Positions 1-8,587 of a DNA stretch of 64,000 nt are shown one piece after another. The position numbers were made by a program, and so were the translations under genes. A model generated the notes under the pieces. The model did not search any database, had not been told where the DNA came from, and saw only the letters and a program-made list of their open reading frames with translations. This DNA comes from Sediminimonas qiaohouensis DSM 21189 (lineage in GTDB: Bacteria; Pseudomonadota; Alphaproteobacteria; Rhodobacterales; Rhodobacteraceae). Numbering within the stretch: the stretch's first letter is position 1; each line of letters starts with the position of its first letter. Where the stretch lies: positions 87,473 to 151,472 of the forward strand of contig NZ_AUIJ01000006.1 of the NCBI RefSeq assembly GCF_000423645.1. The letters are read 5' to 3'.

Positions 1-380
1 CCAACCTGCGCCCAGCTATCACGCTGGATGCGACCGCGCCGGGTTGGAGCGGCCCGCATGGCGGGCAGGACCTGATCGTGCTGGTCAACCTGCTGCACCT
101 GATCAGCACGCCCGAGGCGCGCACCCTGCTGTCCGAGGCCGCCGCCGCGCTCGCCCCCGACGGAATGCTGTTTGTCTACGGCCCCTTCCTGCGCGACGGC
201 GCGGCCACGTCGGACGGCGACGCCCGTTTCGATGCCAGCCTGCGCGCGCAAGATCCCGAGGTCGGGTTCAAGGACGATTGGGACGTGATCGACTGGCTGC
301 ATAACGCGTGGCTTGAGCTGATCGCGGTGGTCGAAATGCCCGCCAACAACCTGTCGATCTTGGCGCGCAAACCCGCCTGA
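1..380 (+). CDS. DUF938-type SAM-dependent methyltransferase, 3' part only
   Basis: The window opens inside this gene. The open frame runs from base 3 to the TGA at 378-380 and shows the C-terminal 125 or so residues. The visible part has a Rossmann-like segment (DLIVLVNLLHLIS), a loop where a methyltransferase would return 'P.G.L..YGPF', and a tail ending LSILARKPA. This layout is typical of the DUF938 family of small class I SAM-dependent methyltransferases, whose substrate is not known to me. The SAM-binding glycine loop lies upstream of the window. The GTG at 78 is internal and should not be taken as the true start. Confidence 0.75.
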   Translation, partial: NLRPAITLDATAPGWSGPHGGQDLIVLVNLLHLISTPEARTLLSEAAAALAPDGMLFVYGPFLRDGAATSDGDARFDASLRAQDPEVGFKDDWDVIDWLHNAWLELIAVVEMPANNLSILARKPA

Positions 381-415
381 ACGGCCCCTGATCACCCCGG
401 CGCATGGCACGGCCA

Positions 416-445
416 TTGCACCCTGTGTCATGGCTCTGTTATAGA
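416..445 (+). promoter_or_regulatory. possible sigma70-type promoter for gyrA
   Basis: TTGCAC at 416-421 and TATAGA at 440-445 are separated by 18 bases and lie about 45 bases before the gyrA start. The -10 matches the consensus at four of six positions and the -35 at three of six. This is read by eye only. The 110-base gap between the methyltransferase stop and gyrA has no other plausible content. Confidence 0.35.
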
Positions 446-490
446 TTATCAGACAAATTTCAGGCACCCAAGACAGAGCGGTTCAAAAAC

Positions 491-3247
491 GTGAGCGACA
501 CGCCCCAACCCCCTGACGACAAAGACGAAAACACACCTGAGCGCCCCGCCTACGAGGGGCCGAGCGTGTCGATCACACAAGAGATGCGCATGTCCTACCT
601 GGACTATGCGATGTCGGTGATCGTCAGTCGGGCGATTCCGGACCTGCGCGACGGGTTGAAACCGGTGCATCGGCGCATCCTTTACGCGATGCACGAGGTC
701 GGAAACACCCACGACAAGCCCTACCGAAAATCCGCCCGCCCGGTTGGCGACGTGATGGGGAAATACCACCCCCACGGCGACAGCGCGATCTATGACGCGC
801 TGGTGCGGATGGCGCAGGATTTCTCGATGTCGCTGCCGCTTCTGGATGGCCAGGGCAACTTCGGCTCGATGGACGGGGATAACCCGGCCGCGATGCGCTA
901 TACCGAGGTGCGCATGGACAAACCCGCCGGCGCCCTGCTGGCCGATATCGACAAGGACACCGTCGATTTCCAGGACAACTACGACGGCAAGGACCGCGAA
1001 CCATCGGTTCTGCCCGCGCGCTTTCCCAACATGCTGGTCAATGGCGCGGGCGGCATTGCCGTGGGGATGGCCACCAACATCCCGCCGCATAACCTGGGCG
1101 AGGTGATCGACGCCACGCAGGCGCTGATCCAAGACCCCGACCTGTCGAGCGAGGATTTGATTGCATACGTCCCAGGCCCCGATTTCCCCACCGGCGGGAT
1201 CATGCTGGGCCGCTCGGGCGCGCGCAAGGCGTACCTTGAGGGGCGCGGCAGCGTCGTCATCCGCGCCCGCTCGCGCATCGAGGAGCTGCGCAAGGATCGC
1301 TTCGCCATCGTGATCGACGAAATCCCCTACCAGGTGAACAAATCCTCGATGATCGAAAAGATCGCCGAGCAGGTGCGCGAGAAAAAGATCGACGGCATAA
1401 CCCATGTGCAGGACGAATCCGACCGCAACGGCGTGCGCGTGGTGATCGAGTTGAAGCGCGACGCGGTTCCCGACGTGGTGCTCAATCAGCTTTACCGCTT
1501 CACCCCGATGCAGACCTATTTCGGCTGCAACATGCTGGCGCTGAACGGCGGCAAGCCCGAGCAATTGACGCTGCGCCGGTTCCTGACCTCCTTCATCGAC
1601 TTCCGCGAGGATGTTGTCGCGCGGCGCACCGCGTACCTTTTGCGCAAGGCGCGTGAGCGTAGCCATATCCTGTGCGGGCTGGCCGTGGCGGTCAGCAACG
1701 TGGACGAGGTGGTGGCCACGATCCGCTCCAGCGCCGATGCCGGCGAGGCCCGCGAAAAGCTGATGACGCGCCGCTGGCCGGCCGCGTCGATCGCCGAGTA
1801 TATCCGCCTGATCGACGATCCGACCCATACGATGAACGACGACGGCACCTATAACCTCAGCGAGGCGCAGGCGCGCGCGATACTGGAGCTGCGCCTGCAA
1901 CGCCTGACGCAACTGGGCGTGCAGGAAGTCACGGACGAGCTGCGGGAGCTGGCCGCCAAGATCAAGGAATACCTCGAAATCCTTGGCTCGCGCGAACGGA
2001 TCATGGGGATCATCTCGGACGAGTTGCGCGAGGTGCGCGAGCAGTTCGCCGTGCCCCGCCGCACCGAGATCGTGGATTGGTCCGGCGACATGGACGACGA
2101 GGACCTGATCGCGCGCGAGGACATGGTCGTGACGATCACGCAGTCGGGCTATATCAAGCGCACGCCGCTGGCCGACTACCGCGCCCAGAAACGCGGCGGC
2201 AAGGGCCTGTCGGGGATGTCGACCAAGGATGACGACGTGGTCACCACGCTGTTCGTGGCCAACACGCACACGCCGCTTTTGTTCTTCACCGCCGAAGGGA
2301 TGGTCTACAAGCTCAAGACATGGCGCTTGCCGCTTGGCGGGCGCACCTCGAAAGGCAAGGCGATCGTCAATATCCTGCCGATCCCGACAGGCACCTCGAT
2401 CGCCGCGATCCTGCCGGTGGACCGCCCCGAGGATCAGTGGGACGATCTGCAAATCGTGTTCGCGACCTCGGCCGGCGACGTGCGGCGCAACCAGTTGTCG
2501 GATTTCACCAACGTGATGCGCAACGGCAAGATCGCGATGGACCTGCCCGAAGGGGTAGAGATGGTCAACGCGCGGATCTGCTCGGAAGACGAAGACGTGA
2601 TGCTGGTCACCGACTCGGGCCGCGCGATCCGCTTCCCGACCACCGATGTGCGGGTGTTCAAGGGCCGCAAATCCACCGGGGTGCGCGGCATCCGCCTGAC
2701 CGGCGACGACCGCGTCGTGTCGATGTCGGTTCTGCGCCATTTCGAGGCCACCGCGGGAGAGCGGACCGCCTACCTCAAGATGCGCCGCGCGATGGCCGGA
2801 TTGACCGACGATGCCGATAGCACCGAGGAAGAGGCAATCGCCGATCCCGAGTTCTCGAACGCGCGCTATGTCGAGATGTCGGCGGCCGAGAACCTGATCC
2901 TGACGATCAGCGCCAAGGGCACGGGCAAGCTCAGCTCAAGCCACGACTACCCGGTTCGCGGCCGTGGCGGCATGGGCGTGGCGGCCTCCGACAAGGCAAT
3001 GCGCGGCGGTGCCGTGGTCGCCTCGTTCCCGGTCGACCTGGATGATCAGATCATGCTGGCCACGTCGCGCGGTCAATCCATTCGCGTGCCGGTCGAGGGC
3101 ATCTCGTTCCGCTCACGCAGCGCCGGCGGGGTCAAGATATTCGACACCCGCAAGGACGAGTTCGTCGTCTCGGTCGCCCGCGTCGCCGACCAGGGCGAAG
3201 ACGAAACCGACGGCGATACGTCGCTGGATGCACCGGACGCGCCCTGA
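491..3247 (+). CDS. gyrA: DNA gyrase subunit A
   Basis: ATP-dependent type II topoisomerase subunit that breaks and rejoins DNA. The protein is 918 residues from the GTG at 491. Upstream in-frame residues are poorly gyrase-like, while VSDTPQ followed by an acidic stretch matches the usual alphaproteobacterial N-terminus. The catalytic tyrosine is Y137 (in AAMRYTEVR), equivalent to E. coli Y122. The quinolone-determining positions S98 and D102 (in [10 protein letters not shown]) are the wild-type residues. The C-terminal beta-pinwheel domain starts with the GyrA box QKRGGKG. There is a long acidic linker around the third quarter ([15 protein letters not shown]), as in other Rhodobacterales GyrA proteins. 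The gene is convergent with the M32 peptidase. Confidence 0.98.
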   Translation: MSDTPQPPDDKDENTPERPAYEGPSVSITQEMRMSYLDYAMSVIVSRAIPDLRDGLKPVHRRILYAMHEVGNTHDKPYRKSARPVGDVMGKYHPHGDSAIYDALVRMAQDFSMSLPLLDGQGNFGSMDGDNPAAMRYTEVRMDKPAGALLADIDKDTVDFQDNYDGKDREPSVLPARFPNMLVNGAGGIAVGMATNIPPHNLGEVIDATQALIQDPDLSSEDLIAYVPGPDFPTGGIMLGRSGARKAYLEGRGSVVIRARSRIEELRKDRFAIVIDEIPYQVNKSSMIEKIAEQVREKKIDGITHVQDESDRNGVRVVIELKRDAVPDVVLNQLYRFTPMQTYFGCNMLALNGGKPEQLTLRRFLTSFIDFREDVVARRTAYLLRKARERSHILCGLAVAVSNVDEVVATIRSSADAGEAREKLMTRRWPAASIAEYIRLIDDPTHTMNDDGTYNLSEAQARAILELRLQRLTQLGVQEVTDELRELAAKIKEYLEILGSRERIMGIISDELREVREQFAVPRRTEIVDWSGDMDDEDLIAREDMVVTITQSGYIKRTPLADYRAQKRGGKGLSGMSTKDDDVVTTLFVANTHTPLLFFTAEGMVYKLKTWRLPLGGRTSKGKAIVNILPIPTGTSIAAILPVDRPEDQWDDLQIVFATSAGDVRRNQLSDFTNVMRNGKIAMDLPEGVEMVNARICSEDEDVMLVTDSGRAIRFPTTDVRVFKGRKSTGVRGIRLTGDDRVVSMSVLRHFEATAGERTAYLKMRRAMAGLTDDADSTEEEAIADPEFSNARYVEMSAAENLILTISAKGTGKLSSSHDYPVRGRGGMGVAASDKAMRGGAVVASFPVDLDDQIMLATSRGQSIRVPVEGISFRSRSAGGVKIFDTRKDEFVVSVARVADQGEDETDGDTSLDAPDAP

Positions 3248-3255
3248 CGCCGGTG

Positions 3256-3308
3256 TTTCTTCTGGCGGGAAATATCCTCGGGGGGTTTGGGGGGGGCAGA
3301 CAGCCCCC
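3256..3308 (+). repeat. dispersed intergenic element, copy 1, with hairpin
   Basis: Between the convergent ends of gyrA and the M32 peptidase. A core at 3256-3285 resembles TTCATCTTGCCCAAAATACT plus CTCGGGGG (see the copy at 11931). It is followed by a hairpin with arms gggggc (3292-3297) and gccccc (3303-3308) around a 5-base loop. The same core-plus-hairpin layout recurs at 11931-11996 and 32901-32961. It probably acts as a bidirectional terminator. Confidence 0.6.
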
Positions 3309-3320
3309 TACCTCGGCGGC

Positions 3321-4805
3321 TCACAGCCCGTATAGCAGGCCGAATTTCTCTTCCAGGTAGTCCAGCAGCGGCGCCTCGCTGATCGGCTTGCCGACTGCGG
3401 TCTCAATCACGTCGCGCGGCTCATAGAGGCCACCGTGGCGCTGAACAGACTCGCGCAGCCATCCCGTCGCCCGGTCCAGGCTACCCTCGGCCAGGTCCGC
3501 ATCCAGATCGGGCAGCGCCGCGCGCATCGCCTTGTGCAGCCCCCCGGCATAGACATTGCCCAAGGCATAGGTCGGGAAATACCCGAACAGGCCCACGGAC
3601 CAGTGCACATCCTGCAAGCACCCGTTCGATGGCTTGTCCACGGCAACCCCGAAATCGGCCTCGAACCTGTCATTCCACGCGCCCTCCAGGTCGGCAACGG
3701 CCAGGTCACCGGAGATCAGCGCGCGCTCAAGGTCAAACCGCAGCATGATATGCAGGTTGTACTGCACCTCGTCGGCCTCGGTGCGGATATACCCCTGCCG
3801 CAAACGGTTGACCGCGCGATAGAAGGCGTCCGCATCGGACACGCCAAGATCGCCAAAGCTTTCGCGCATACGATCGAACAGCCAGCCGGAAAACGCGCGC
3901 GAGCGGCCAAGCTGGTTCTCGTAGATGCGGCTTTGGCTTTCGTGCACGCCCATCGACGCGCCCTGCCCCAACGGCGATAGCGCATAGGCCGGTTCGATCG
4001 CCTGTTCATAGCAACCATGCCCGACCTCGTGGATGGTGGAATACAGGCAGTTGAACGGGTCTTGCGCGTCGGTGCGCGTGGTAATGCGCACATCCGCGCC
4101 CGAGCCGGACGAGAACGGATGCACCGCCTTGTCCACTCGCCCGCGCGCCATGTCATAGCCGAATGCCTTGGCCAGTCGCCGCGCCAGCCGCATCTGCGCG
4201 GCCTCGTCGAATTGCCCCGATAGCCCGTCGGGCGCCGGCCGCTCCAGGCAAGCGGCGCGCAGGGCCACGAGGCGCGGCCGCATGGCGGCGAACATGCGCT
4301 CCAGGTCGGCGGCGCTTGTGCCCGGCTCGAACCCGTCAAGCAGCGCGTCGTAGACCGCGCCGGCATCTTGGGTCTGTGCGATGGCCGCGCCTTCTTCGCG
4401 TTTGAGCGCGACGATCTTCTCAAGCACCGGGGCGAAGGCGGCGAAATCATCGTTGGCGCGCGCCTCGGCCCACAGGCCCTGTGCGCGGCTGGTAAGGCGC
4501 GCGATTTTGGTGGCCAGCGCCTCGGGCACGCGGGTGGCGCGTTCAACGTCGCGGCGGATGTGGCGCATCTGCGCACGTCCCACCGGATCAAGCGCGGCGT
4601 CGTCTATCACAGCCAGCCAGTCCTGCACGCGCGGATCGGTGCGGCGGGCATGCAGCACCGCCTCGATCGCGGCGAATTCCTCGGCCCGCTGATCGGCCGC
4701 GCCGCGCGGCATCACGGTTTCCTGATCCCAACCCAGCCTGCCCGCGATCTGCGCCAGCGCCTCGGTCTGGTGCTGGAACGCCATCAATTCATCGAACGCA
4801 CTCAT
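3321..4805 (-). CDS. carboxypeptidase M32 (thermostable carboxypeptidase family)
   Basis: Zinc metallocarboxypeptidase of 494 residues, the usual M32 length (about 490-500). The zinc site HEVGH is at residues 259-263, followed by HESQSR near 289, which supplies the glutamate ligand. Family-typical blocks VHPFSSG (about 229) and DVRITTR (about 238) are present. The ATG at 4805 overlaps the stop of ctaA by four bases (ATGA), so translation is probably coupled. Upstream in-frame sequence belongs to ctaA in another frame. It is expected to be a cytoplasmic peptide-degrading enzyme; the link to heme biosynthesis is positional only. Confidence 0.95.
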   Translation of the reverse strand: MSAFDELMAFQHQTEALAQIAGRLGWDQETVMPRGAADQRAEEFAAIEAVLHARRTDPRVQDWLAVIDDAALDPVGRAQMRHIRRDVERATRVPEALATKIARLTSRAQGLWAEARANDDFAAFAPVLEKIVALKREEGAAIAQTQDAGAVYDALLDGFEPGTSAADLERMFAAMRPRLVALRAACLERPAPDGLSGQFDEAAQMRLARRLAKAFGYDMARGRVDKAVHPFSSGSGADVRITTRTDAQDPFNCLYSTIHEVGHGCYEQAIEPAYALSPLGQGASMGVHESQSRIYENQLGRSRAFSGWLFDRMRESFGDLGVSDADAFYRAVNRLRQGYIRTEADEVQYNLHIMLRFDLERALISGDLAVADLEGAWNDRFEADFGVAVDKPSNGCLQDVHWSVGLFGYFPTYALGNVYAGGLHKAMRAALPDLDADLAEGSLDRATGWLRESVQRHGGLYEPRDVIETAVGKPISEAPLLDYLEEKFGLLYGL

Positions 4806-5953
4806 GCGGCGGTCCCTCTTTGTATCGAACTGGCCACCGGATACGCCGCGGCAAAGCGGGCGCGCAGGATCATCACCCATGTGATAACGCCCAGGACCTG
4901 GTGCGAGATCGCCATCTGCCACGGCGCAATAGTGATCACCGTCGCGATCCCCAGCACCACCTGCGCCAACAGCGCGGCAAAGGCCAACCCAAAGGCCCGG
5001 CGCGTGGCGGTATTGGGCGACCGGCGTGCAGCCAGAAGCGCCATGCCCCCGTAGATCAACAGGCCATAGCCCACGAGGCGGTGAATGAACTGCACCGTGC
5101 CGGGATTTTCAAAGAAATTGCGCCACCACGGCGTCAGCTCCATCATATCCGGCGGCAGCAGTCCGCCCGCCATCCACGGCCAGTCGGTATAGCTACGGCC
5201 CGCGTCAATGCCAGCCACCAGCGCACCCAGCAGAATTTGCAGGAACGCGAAGTGCATCCAGCCCGTGCCAAGCGAAAACAGCTTGCGCTCGCGGCTGCGC
5301 CGGGCCTGGATCAGGTCCCGCTCAGGGCGCGCCAGCAGCATGGCAAACCACGCGATCAGGCCCAGGATGACAAATGCCAGCCCCAGATGCGTGGCAAGCC
5401 GGTAGCTGGCGACCGCGATCATGCCCTCGCCCAGGCCCGAGGACACCATCCACCACCCGATCGCCCCCTGCGCGCCGCCCAAGGCGCCCAGCAGAAGGAG
5501 CCGCCCGGACCATCCCGGCGGAACGCGCCGCGCCAGCAGGAACCCGAAAAACCCAAGCGCCCAAACCAGCCCGATCACGCGGCCCAACTGCCGGTGGCCC
5601 CATTCCCACCAGTAAATGGATTTGAAATCATCCAGTTCCATCCAGCTGTGCTGCAACTCGAACTGCGGGATACTCTTGTACTTTTCGAACTCTGACTGCC
5701 ATTCAGCTTCGCTCATCGGGGGCAGCGCGCCGGTGACCGGGCGCCATTCCGTGATGCTCAGCCCGCTATCGGTCAGCCGGGTCAGCCCGCCAACCGCGAT
5801 CATCACCACGACCAGCGCGAACAGCATCATCAGCCACAGTCGAATACCGCGCCGCGCGCCGCGCTGACCTCGGTCGATCAGCCCGCCCTGTGGCGCGTTC
5901 TGCTCGCGCGATTGCGTGCCCACCTCTTCGAAAATCTGCCTGTTGCCGCCCAT
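4802..5953 (-). CDS. ctaA: heme A synthase (COX15/CtaA)
   Basis: Membrane enzyme that oxidises the C8 methyl of heme O to give heme A for cytochrome c oxidase. The protein is 383 residues with about eight hydrophobic segments in two pseudo-repeats. A first TM (LWLMMLFALVVVMIAVGGL) is followed by the family motif TEWRPVTGALPP (about 69-80) and the heme-ligand region WWEWGHRQLGR (His near 120). A second heme-His segment is FIHRLVGYG, and ISHQVLGV lies near the C-terminus. The length is typical of the long alphaproteobacterial form with a roughly 35-residue cytoplasmic N-terminus. It is first in a two-gene unit with the M32 peptidase. Confidence 0.96.
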   Translation of the reverse strand: MGGNRQIFEEVGTQSREQNAPQGGLIDRGQRGARRGIRLWLMMLFALVVVMIAVGGLTRLTDSGLSITEWRPVTGALPPMSEAEWQSEFEKYKSIPQFELQHSWMELDDFKSIYWWEWGHRQLGRVIGLVWALGFFGFLLARRVPPGWSGRLLLLGALGGAQGAIGWWMVSSGLGEGMIAVASYRLATHLGLAFVILGLIAWFAMLLARPERDLIQARRSRERKLFSLGTGWMHFAFLQILLGALVAGIDAGRSYTDWPWMAGGLLPPDMMELTPWWRNFFENPGTVQFIHRLVGYGLLIYGGMALLAARRSPNTATRRAFGLAFAALLAQVVLGIATVITIAPWQMAISHQVLGVITWVMILRARFAAAYPVASSIQRGTAA

Positions 5954-6024
5954 TGCCAGCCTCCCGCCAATCTGGCCGTCAAACTAGGCCGCGCGCGCGG
6001 GCGCTTCAAGCGAATAGCCGCCGA

Positions 6025-6768
6025 TTAGCCGCGGTCCTTCCAACGCACCATTTGACGCAGGATACCGTGCAGCATCTGCACGTCCGCCCGGGTCAGGGGC
6101 ATGCGGCTCCACAGGTTGCGCAGGTTGGTTTTCATGCCCGCCGCTTTGGTTTCGGGAAAGAAGAAGCCCGCCTGCTCCAACCGCTCCTCGTAGTGGTCCG
6201 CAAGGCGCGCCACGTCGCCCGCACTGGCCCATTCGCCGCGCGCAATCGGCGTGGTGCGGCCAACCACCTCGGCGGTCGCGCGGCGCCATTCATAACCCGT
6301 AAGAAGCACGCATTGCGCAAGGTTGAGCGAGGGAAAGTCAGGGTTCACCGGCACCGAGATGACGGCGTTGGCGCGCGCGACATCCTCGTTTTCCAACCCG
6401 GCGCGCTCGGGCCCGAACAGCACCGCAACACGGCCGCCTTCGGCGATCCGCTGCGCGGCGTCGGCCATCGCGGCCTCGGGGCTGAATACCGGTTTGGTCA
6501 GTCCGCGTGCCCGTGCGGTGGCCGCGTAGACATAAGTGGCATCGGCCACCGCGCCGCCCAGATCGTCGTGCAATTGCGCCTCGTCCAGAAGGCGCCCCGC
6601 GCCGCTGGCCATGGCAACGGCACGCGGGTTGGGCCAGCCATCTCGCGGCGCCACCACGCGCATCCGGTCCAACCCGAAATTCCACATCGCCCGAGCCGCA
6701 GCGCCGATGTTTTCCCCCATCTGAGGGCGCACCAGGACAAAGCTGGGCTGGGGCGTGTCGGTGGGCAT
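6025..6768 (-). CDS. tRNA (cytidine/uridine-2'-O-)-methyltransferase, TrmJ-like
   Basis: SPOUT (TrmH) superfamily RNA 2'-O-methyltransferase of 247 residues. N-terminal motif 1 (FVLVRPQMGENIGAAARAM) is followed by the knot motifs VLFGPERAGLENED and VPVNPDFPSLNLAQCV, which form the SAM-binding trefoil. A C-terminal alpha-helical extension of about 80 residues is characteristic of TrmJ, which methylates position 32 of tRNAs. The start ATG at 6768 directly precedes the SPOUT N-terminus. The gene stands alone between ctaA and the DUF6456 gene. Confidence 0.9.
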   Translation of the reverse strand: MPTDTPQPSFVLVRPQMGENIGAAARAMWNFGLDRMRVVAPRDGWPNPRAVAMASGAGRLLDEAQLHDDLGGAVADATYVYAATARARGLTKPVFSPEAAMADAAQRIAEGGRVAVLFGPERAGLENEDVARANAVISVPVNPDFPSLNLAQCVLLTGYEWRRATAEVVGRTTPIARGEWASAGDVARLADHYEERLEQAGFFFPETKAAGMKTNLRNLWSRMPLTRADVQMLHGILRQMVRWKDRG

Positions 6769-6858
6769 CGGGGGAACCTCGTGTCAAAGGGGGCGCGGGC
6801 GGTGATAGGACAAGCCATCGCGCAGGGGAACCCCCAAATGCCAATCCGCGTCAGCCAA

Positions 6859-7977
6859 TCAGCCCCCCCCCGCGGGCCCAAGCGAATCGTAATGCGACTT
6901 GAGCCGTTGCAGCGCGATCCGCAGCACCACCTTGGTCGACCGGGCCGACCATCCAAGCCGCTTTTCCGCTGTCTCCAGCCCCTCCAGGTAACAGCAGCAG
7001 CGCAGCGCGATATCGCCCAAGCCCGGCCCCAGATCACGCAGGGCCGCCGCCACCCGGGTCCGCGCGGGCGAGATACCGCCGCGCGCACCGACCGTTGGTG
7101 CATCGGGCGTAATCGCCAACCGCTCCCACCCGCCGCCACGCGGATCGGCCATCTCGGCCAGCTCGAAATCCTCGCGAAGGCGCTCTGCCGCGTTGACCAG
7201 CCCACTGCCCAGGAACGGCTTGCCATCCTTGTCGCGGCGGCGCGCCAGCGCGACAACCGGCGATTCGACTGCCCCGTACCGCACCCGCCCGGGGGCCACA
7301 TCGTCATGCGCGGGGCGCTCGGAATGCCCGGGAGCGGGAGAAAACAGCGCTTGTGCCTCTTCAAAACCCCGGCAGGCGCGGTTCTCGACCTCAGCCAACG
7401 CGTGCCGGCAGGCCTCGCGACCCGCTGCCGTTATGTGATAGCGCGACACCCGTCCCGGCGCCGGGCAATCGATCCACCCCTTCAGGGCCATCGCCTGCGC
7501 CACCGGCCTGTCAACGACAGCCATACGCTTCGTTTCGCCCTGCGGTGTGTCGCGGACGACGACGGCCTTATCCATATCGCGGGCCACCGCAAGAACCGTG
7601 GCAGGTGCGCAAAGCTGGCTCAGGACCGGAGCCGCATCCCGTTTCAGGTTGTCTTCGTTGAGGCTGATCTCGGGGGCTATCACGTGCTGCATTTCCTGTC
7701 GCTCCTCGCTGCTGAACCGTTTCGTACCACCGCGCATGAAGACGGATTTCCCGCCTCCAAGACAGCGCAATGCTTCGTCCACCAACAGGTCGTCGCGCCG
7801 GCTCTCGATATTGCGAATCTGACGCAGGACCGTAGACGCATGACAGCCCGCCTTCCGGGCAAGCTCCCGGATCGGCTGCCCCTGCTCGGTATGGGCAAGG
7901 TAGCGGCGCGCCTCCACTGGAACCCAACAGGGCACATGCGCCTCGGCAGGTCTGGTTGAGATGGGAGCACGCGGCAT
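6859..7977 (-). CDS. DUF6456 protein with N-terminal helix-turn-helix
   Basis: 372-residue protein of the DUF6456 family; function not established. Residues about 25-60 (YLAHTEQGQPIRELARKAG then CHASTVLRQIRNIE) look like a helix-turn-helix. A central winged-helix-like stretch follows (VAQAMALKGWIDCPAPG then RVSRYHITAAG). The C-terminal DUF6456 block (about 245-372) includes LGSGLVNAAERLREDFELAE and ends in alpha helices (STKVVLRIALQRLKSHY). A strong ribosome-binding site (AGGAGG) lies just before the ATG. It is transcribed divergently from the DUF6477 gene across an AT-rich spacer with dyad symmetry. I infer a DNA-binding regulator, possibly autoregulatory. Confidence 0.85.
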   Translation of the reverse strand: MPRAPISTRPAEAHVPCWVPVEARRYLAHTEQGQPIRELARKAGCHASTVLRQIRNIESRRDDLLVDEALRCLGGGKSVFMRGGTKRFSSEERQEMQHVIAPEISLNEDNLKRDAAPVLSQLCAPATVLAVARDMDKAVVVRDTPQGETKRMAVVDRPVAQAMALKGWIDCPAPGRVSRYHITAAGREACRHALAEVENRACRGFEEAQALFSPAPGHSERPAHDDVAPGRVRYGAVESPVVALARRRDKDGKPFLGSGLVNAAERLREDFELAEMADPRGGGWERLAITPDAPTVGARGGISPARTRVAAALRDLGPGLGDIALRCCCYLEGLETAEKRLGWSARSTKVVLRIALQRLKSHYDSLGPAGGG

Positions 7978-8099
7978 GGATGCCTCCTATTATGTCAGAT
8001 TCACTGTCTAACCTATCCCCGAGTTATCCCCAGAGTTACTCATAGTTGTGGCGTGACATGGTTACCTGTTGGTTAAATGTTTCCGATTTCTCAATGTTT

Positions 8100-8127
8100 G
8101 TTTCGCAAACGTAAACAGTTTCGAAAC
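8100..8127. promoter_or_regulatory. two tandem dyads in the DUF6456/DUF6477 divergent promoter region
   Basis: The 241-base spacer (7978-8218) is markedly AT-rich for this genome. It contains gtttcgcaaac at 8100-8110 (arms gttt/aaac) and the perfect palindrome gtttcgaaac at 8118-8127, with centres about 17-18 bases apart. This is a plausible binding site for a dimeric regulator, perhaps the DUF6456 protein itself. The spacer also holds ttatcccca at 8024-8032, one base off a DnaA box, but only one such site. Confidence 0.45.
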
Positions 8128-8218
8128 ATGCCGCGCGCCGGATCGCGCTCTCACGCAACACCCTGATTTCCGTGATTATCTACCTGCCTCAGGTGCTTAT
8201 CAGGCCAAGGAAACAGAC

Positions 8219-8530
8219 ATGAATGACGTTCTGGCACATCTCGATACACTTCGCCGGCCCCGGCTGCTGATCCGTGCGGCGCGGATCGGGCTGCAGGAGT
8301 ACCGCCGCGACCTTCACCTGCGCCGCCTACTGTCCTGTAGCGGGACATGGCACAGCGGCAAGGCTCTGCATGCCCTTATCGAACTGGAGGAGACACTGAA
8401 CCTGCAACGCCGCGAGGGCGCCGCGGCCTACAGCGCCTGCCGGCATGTTGATATCCTGATCGCGATGATGGCAGAGGCACGTTTGCTGCGCTCGACCGAA
8501 GTCGCCGACGCTGCGGAGCCGGCGCCCTAG
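8219..8530 (+). CDS. DUF6477 family small protein
   Basis: 103-residue, arginine-rich, mostly helical protein (MNDVLAHLDTLRRPRLLIRA) matching the DUF6477 family of Rhodobacterales; function unknown. The ATG at 8219 follows AAGGA at a suitable distance. The 50 in-frame codons upstream have atypical composition and fall in the divergent promoter region. It is paired divergently with DUF6456. A perfect 10-bp hairpin terminator follows within five bases of the stop. Confidence 0.8.
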   Translation: MNDVLAHLDTLRRPRLLIRAARIGLQEYRRDLHLRRLLSCSGTWHSGKALHALIELEETLNLQRREGAAAYSACRHVDILIAMMAEARLLRSTEVADAAEPAP

Positions 8531-8534
8531 GAAC

Positions 8535-8560
8535 CGGCCGCACTACGTGCAGTGCGGCCG
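8535..8560. terminator. bidirectional hairpin terminator
   Basis: Perfect 10-bp stem cggccgcact / agtgcggccg (8535-8544 with 8551-8560) and a 6-base loop. It sits between the convergent ends of the DUF6477 and MttB-family genes. There is no clear U-tract on either side. Confidence 0.65.
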
Positions 8561-8587
8561 CGGTTGTGCATCAAGGACGCAATGCGC

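Noticed and set aside
449..2740. 763-codon open frame antisense to gyrA
   Set aside because: It lies wholly opposite a certain gene, has no recognisable domain and a His/Ala/Arg-rich composition typical of antisense frames in GC-rich DNA.
5890..7959. 689-codon plus-strand frame across trmJ and the DUF6456 gene
   Set aside because: It is opposite two well-supported genes, rich in Arg, His, Pro and Gln, and shows no family resemblance.
8024..8032. DnaA box and replication origin in the DUF6456/DUF6477 spacer
   Set aside because: Only one near-match (ttatcccca) and no cluster of boxes or origin-type genes.
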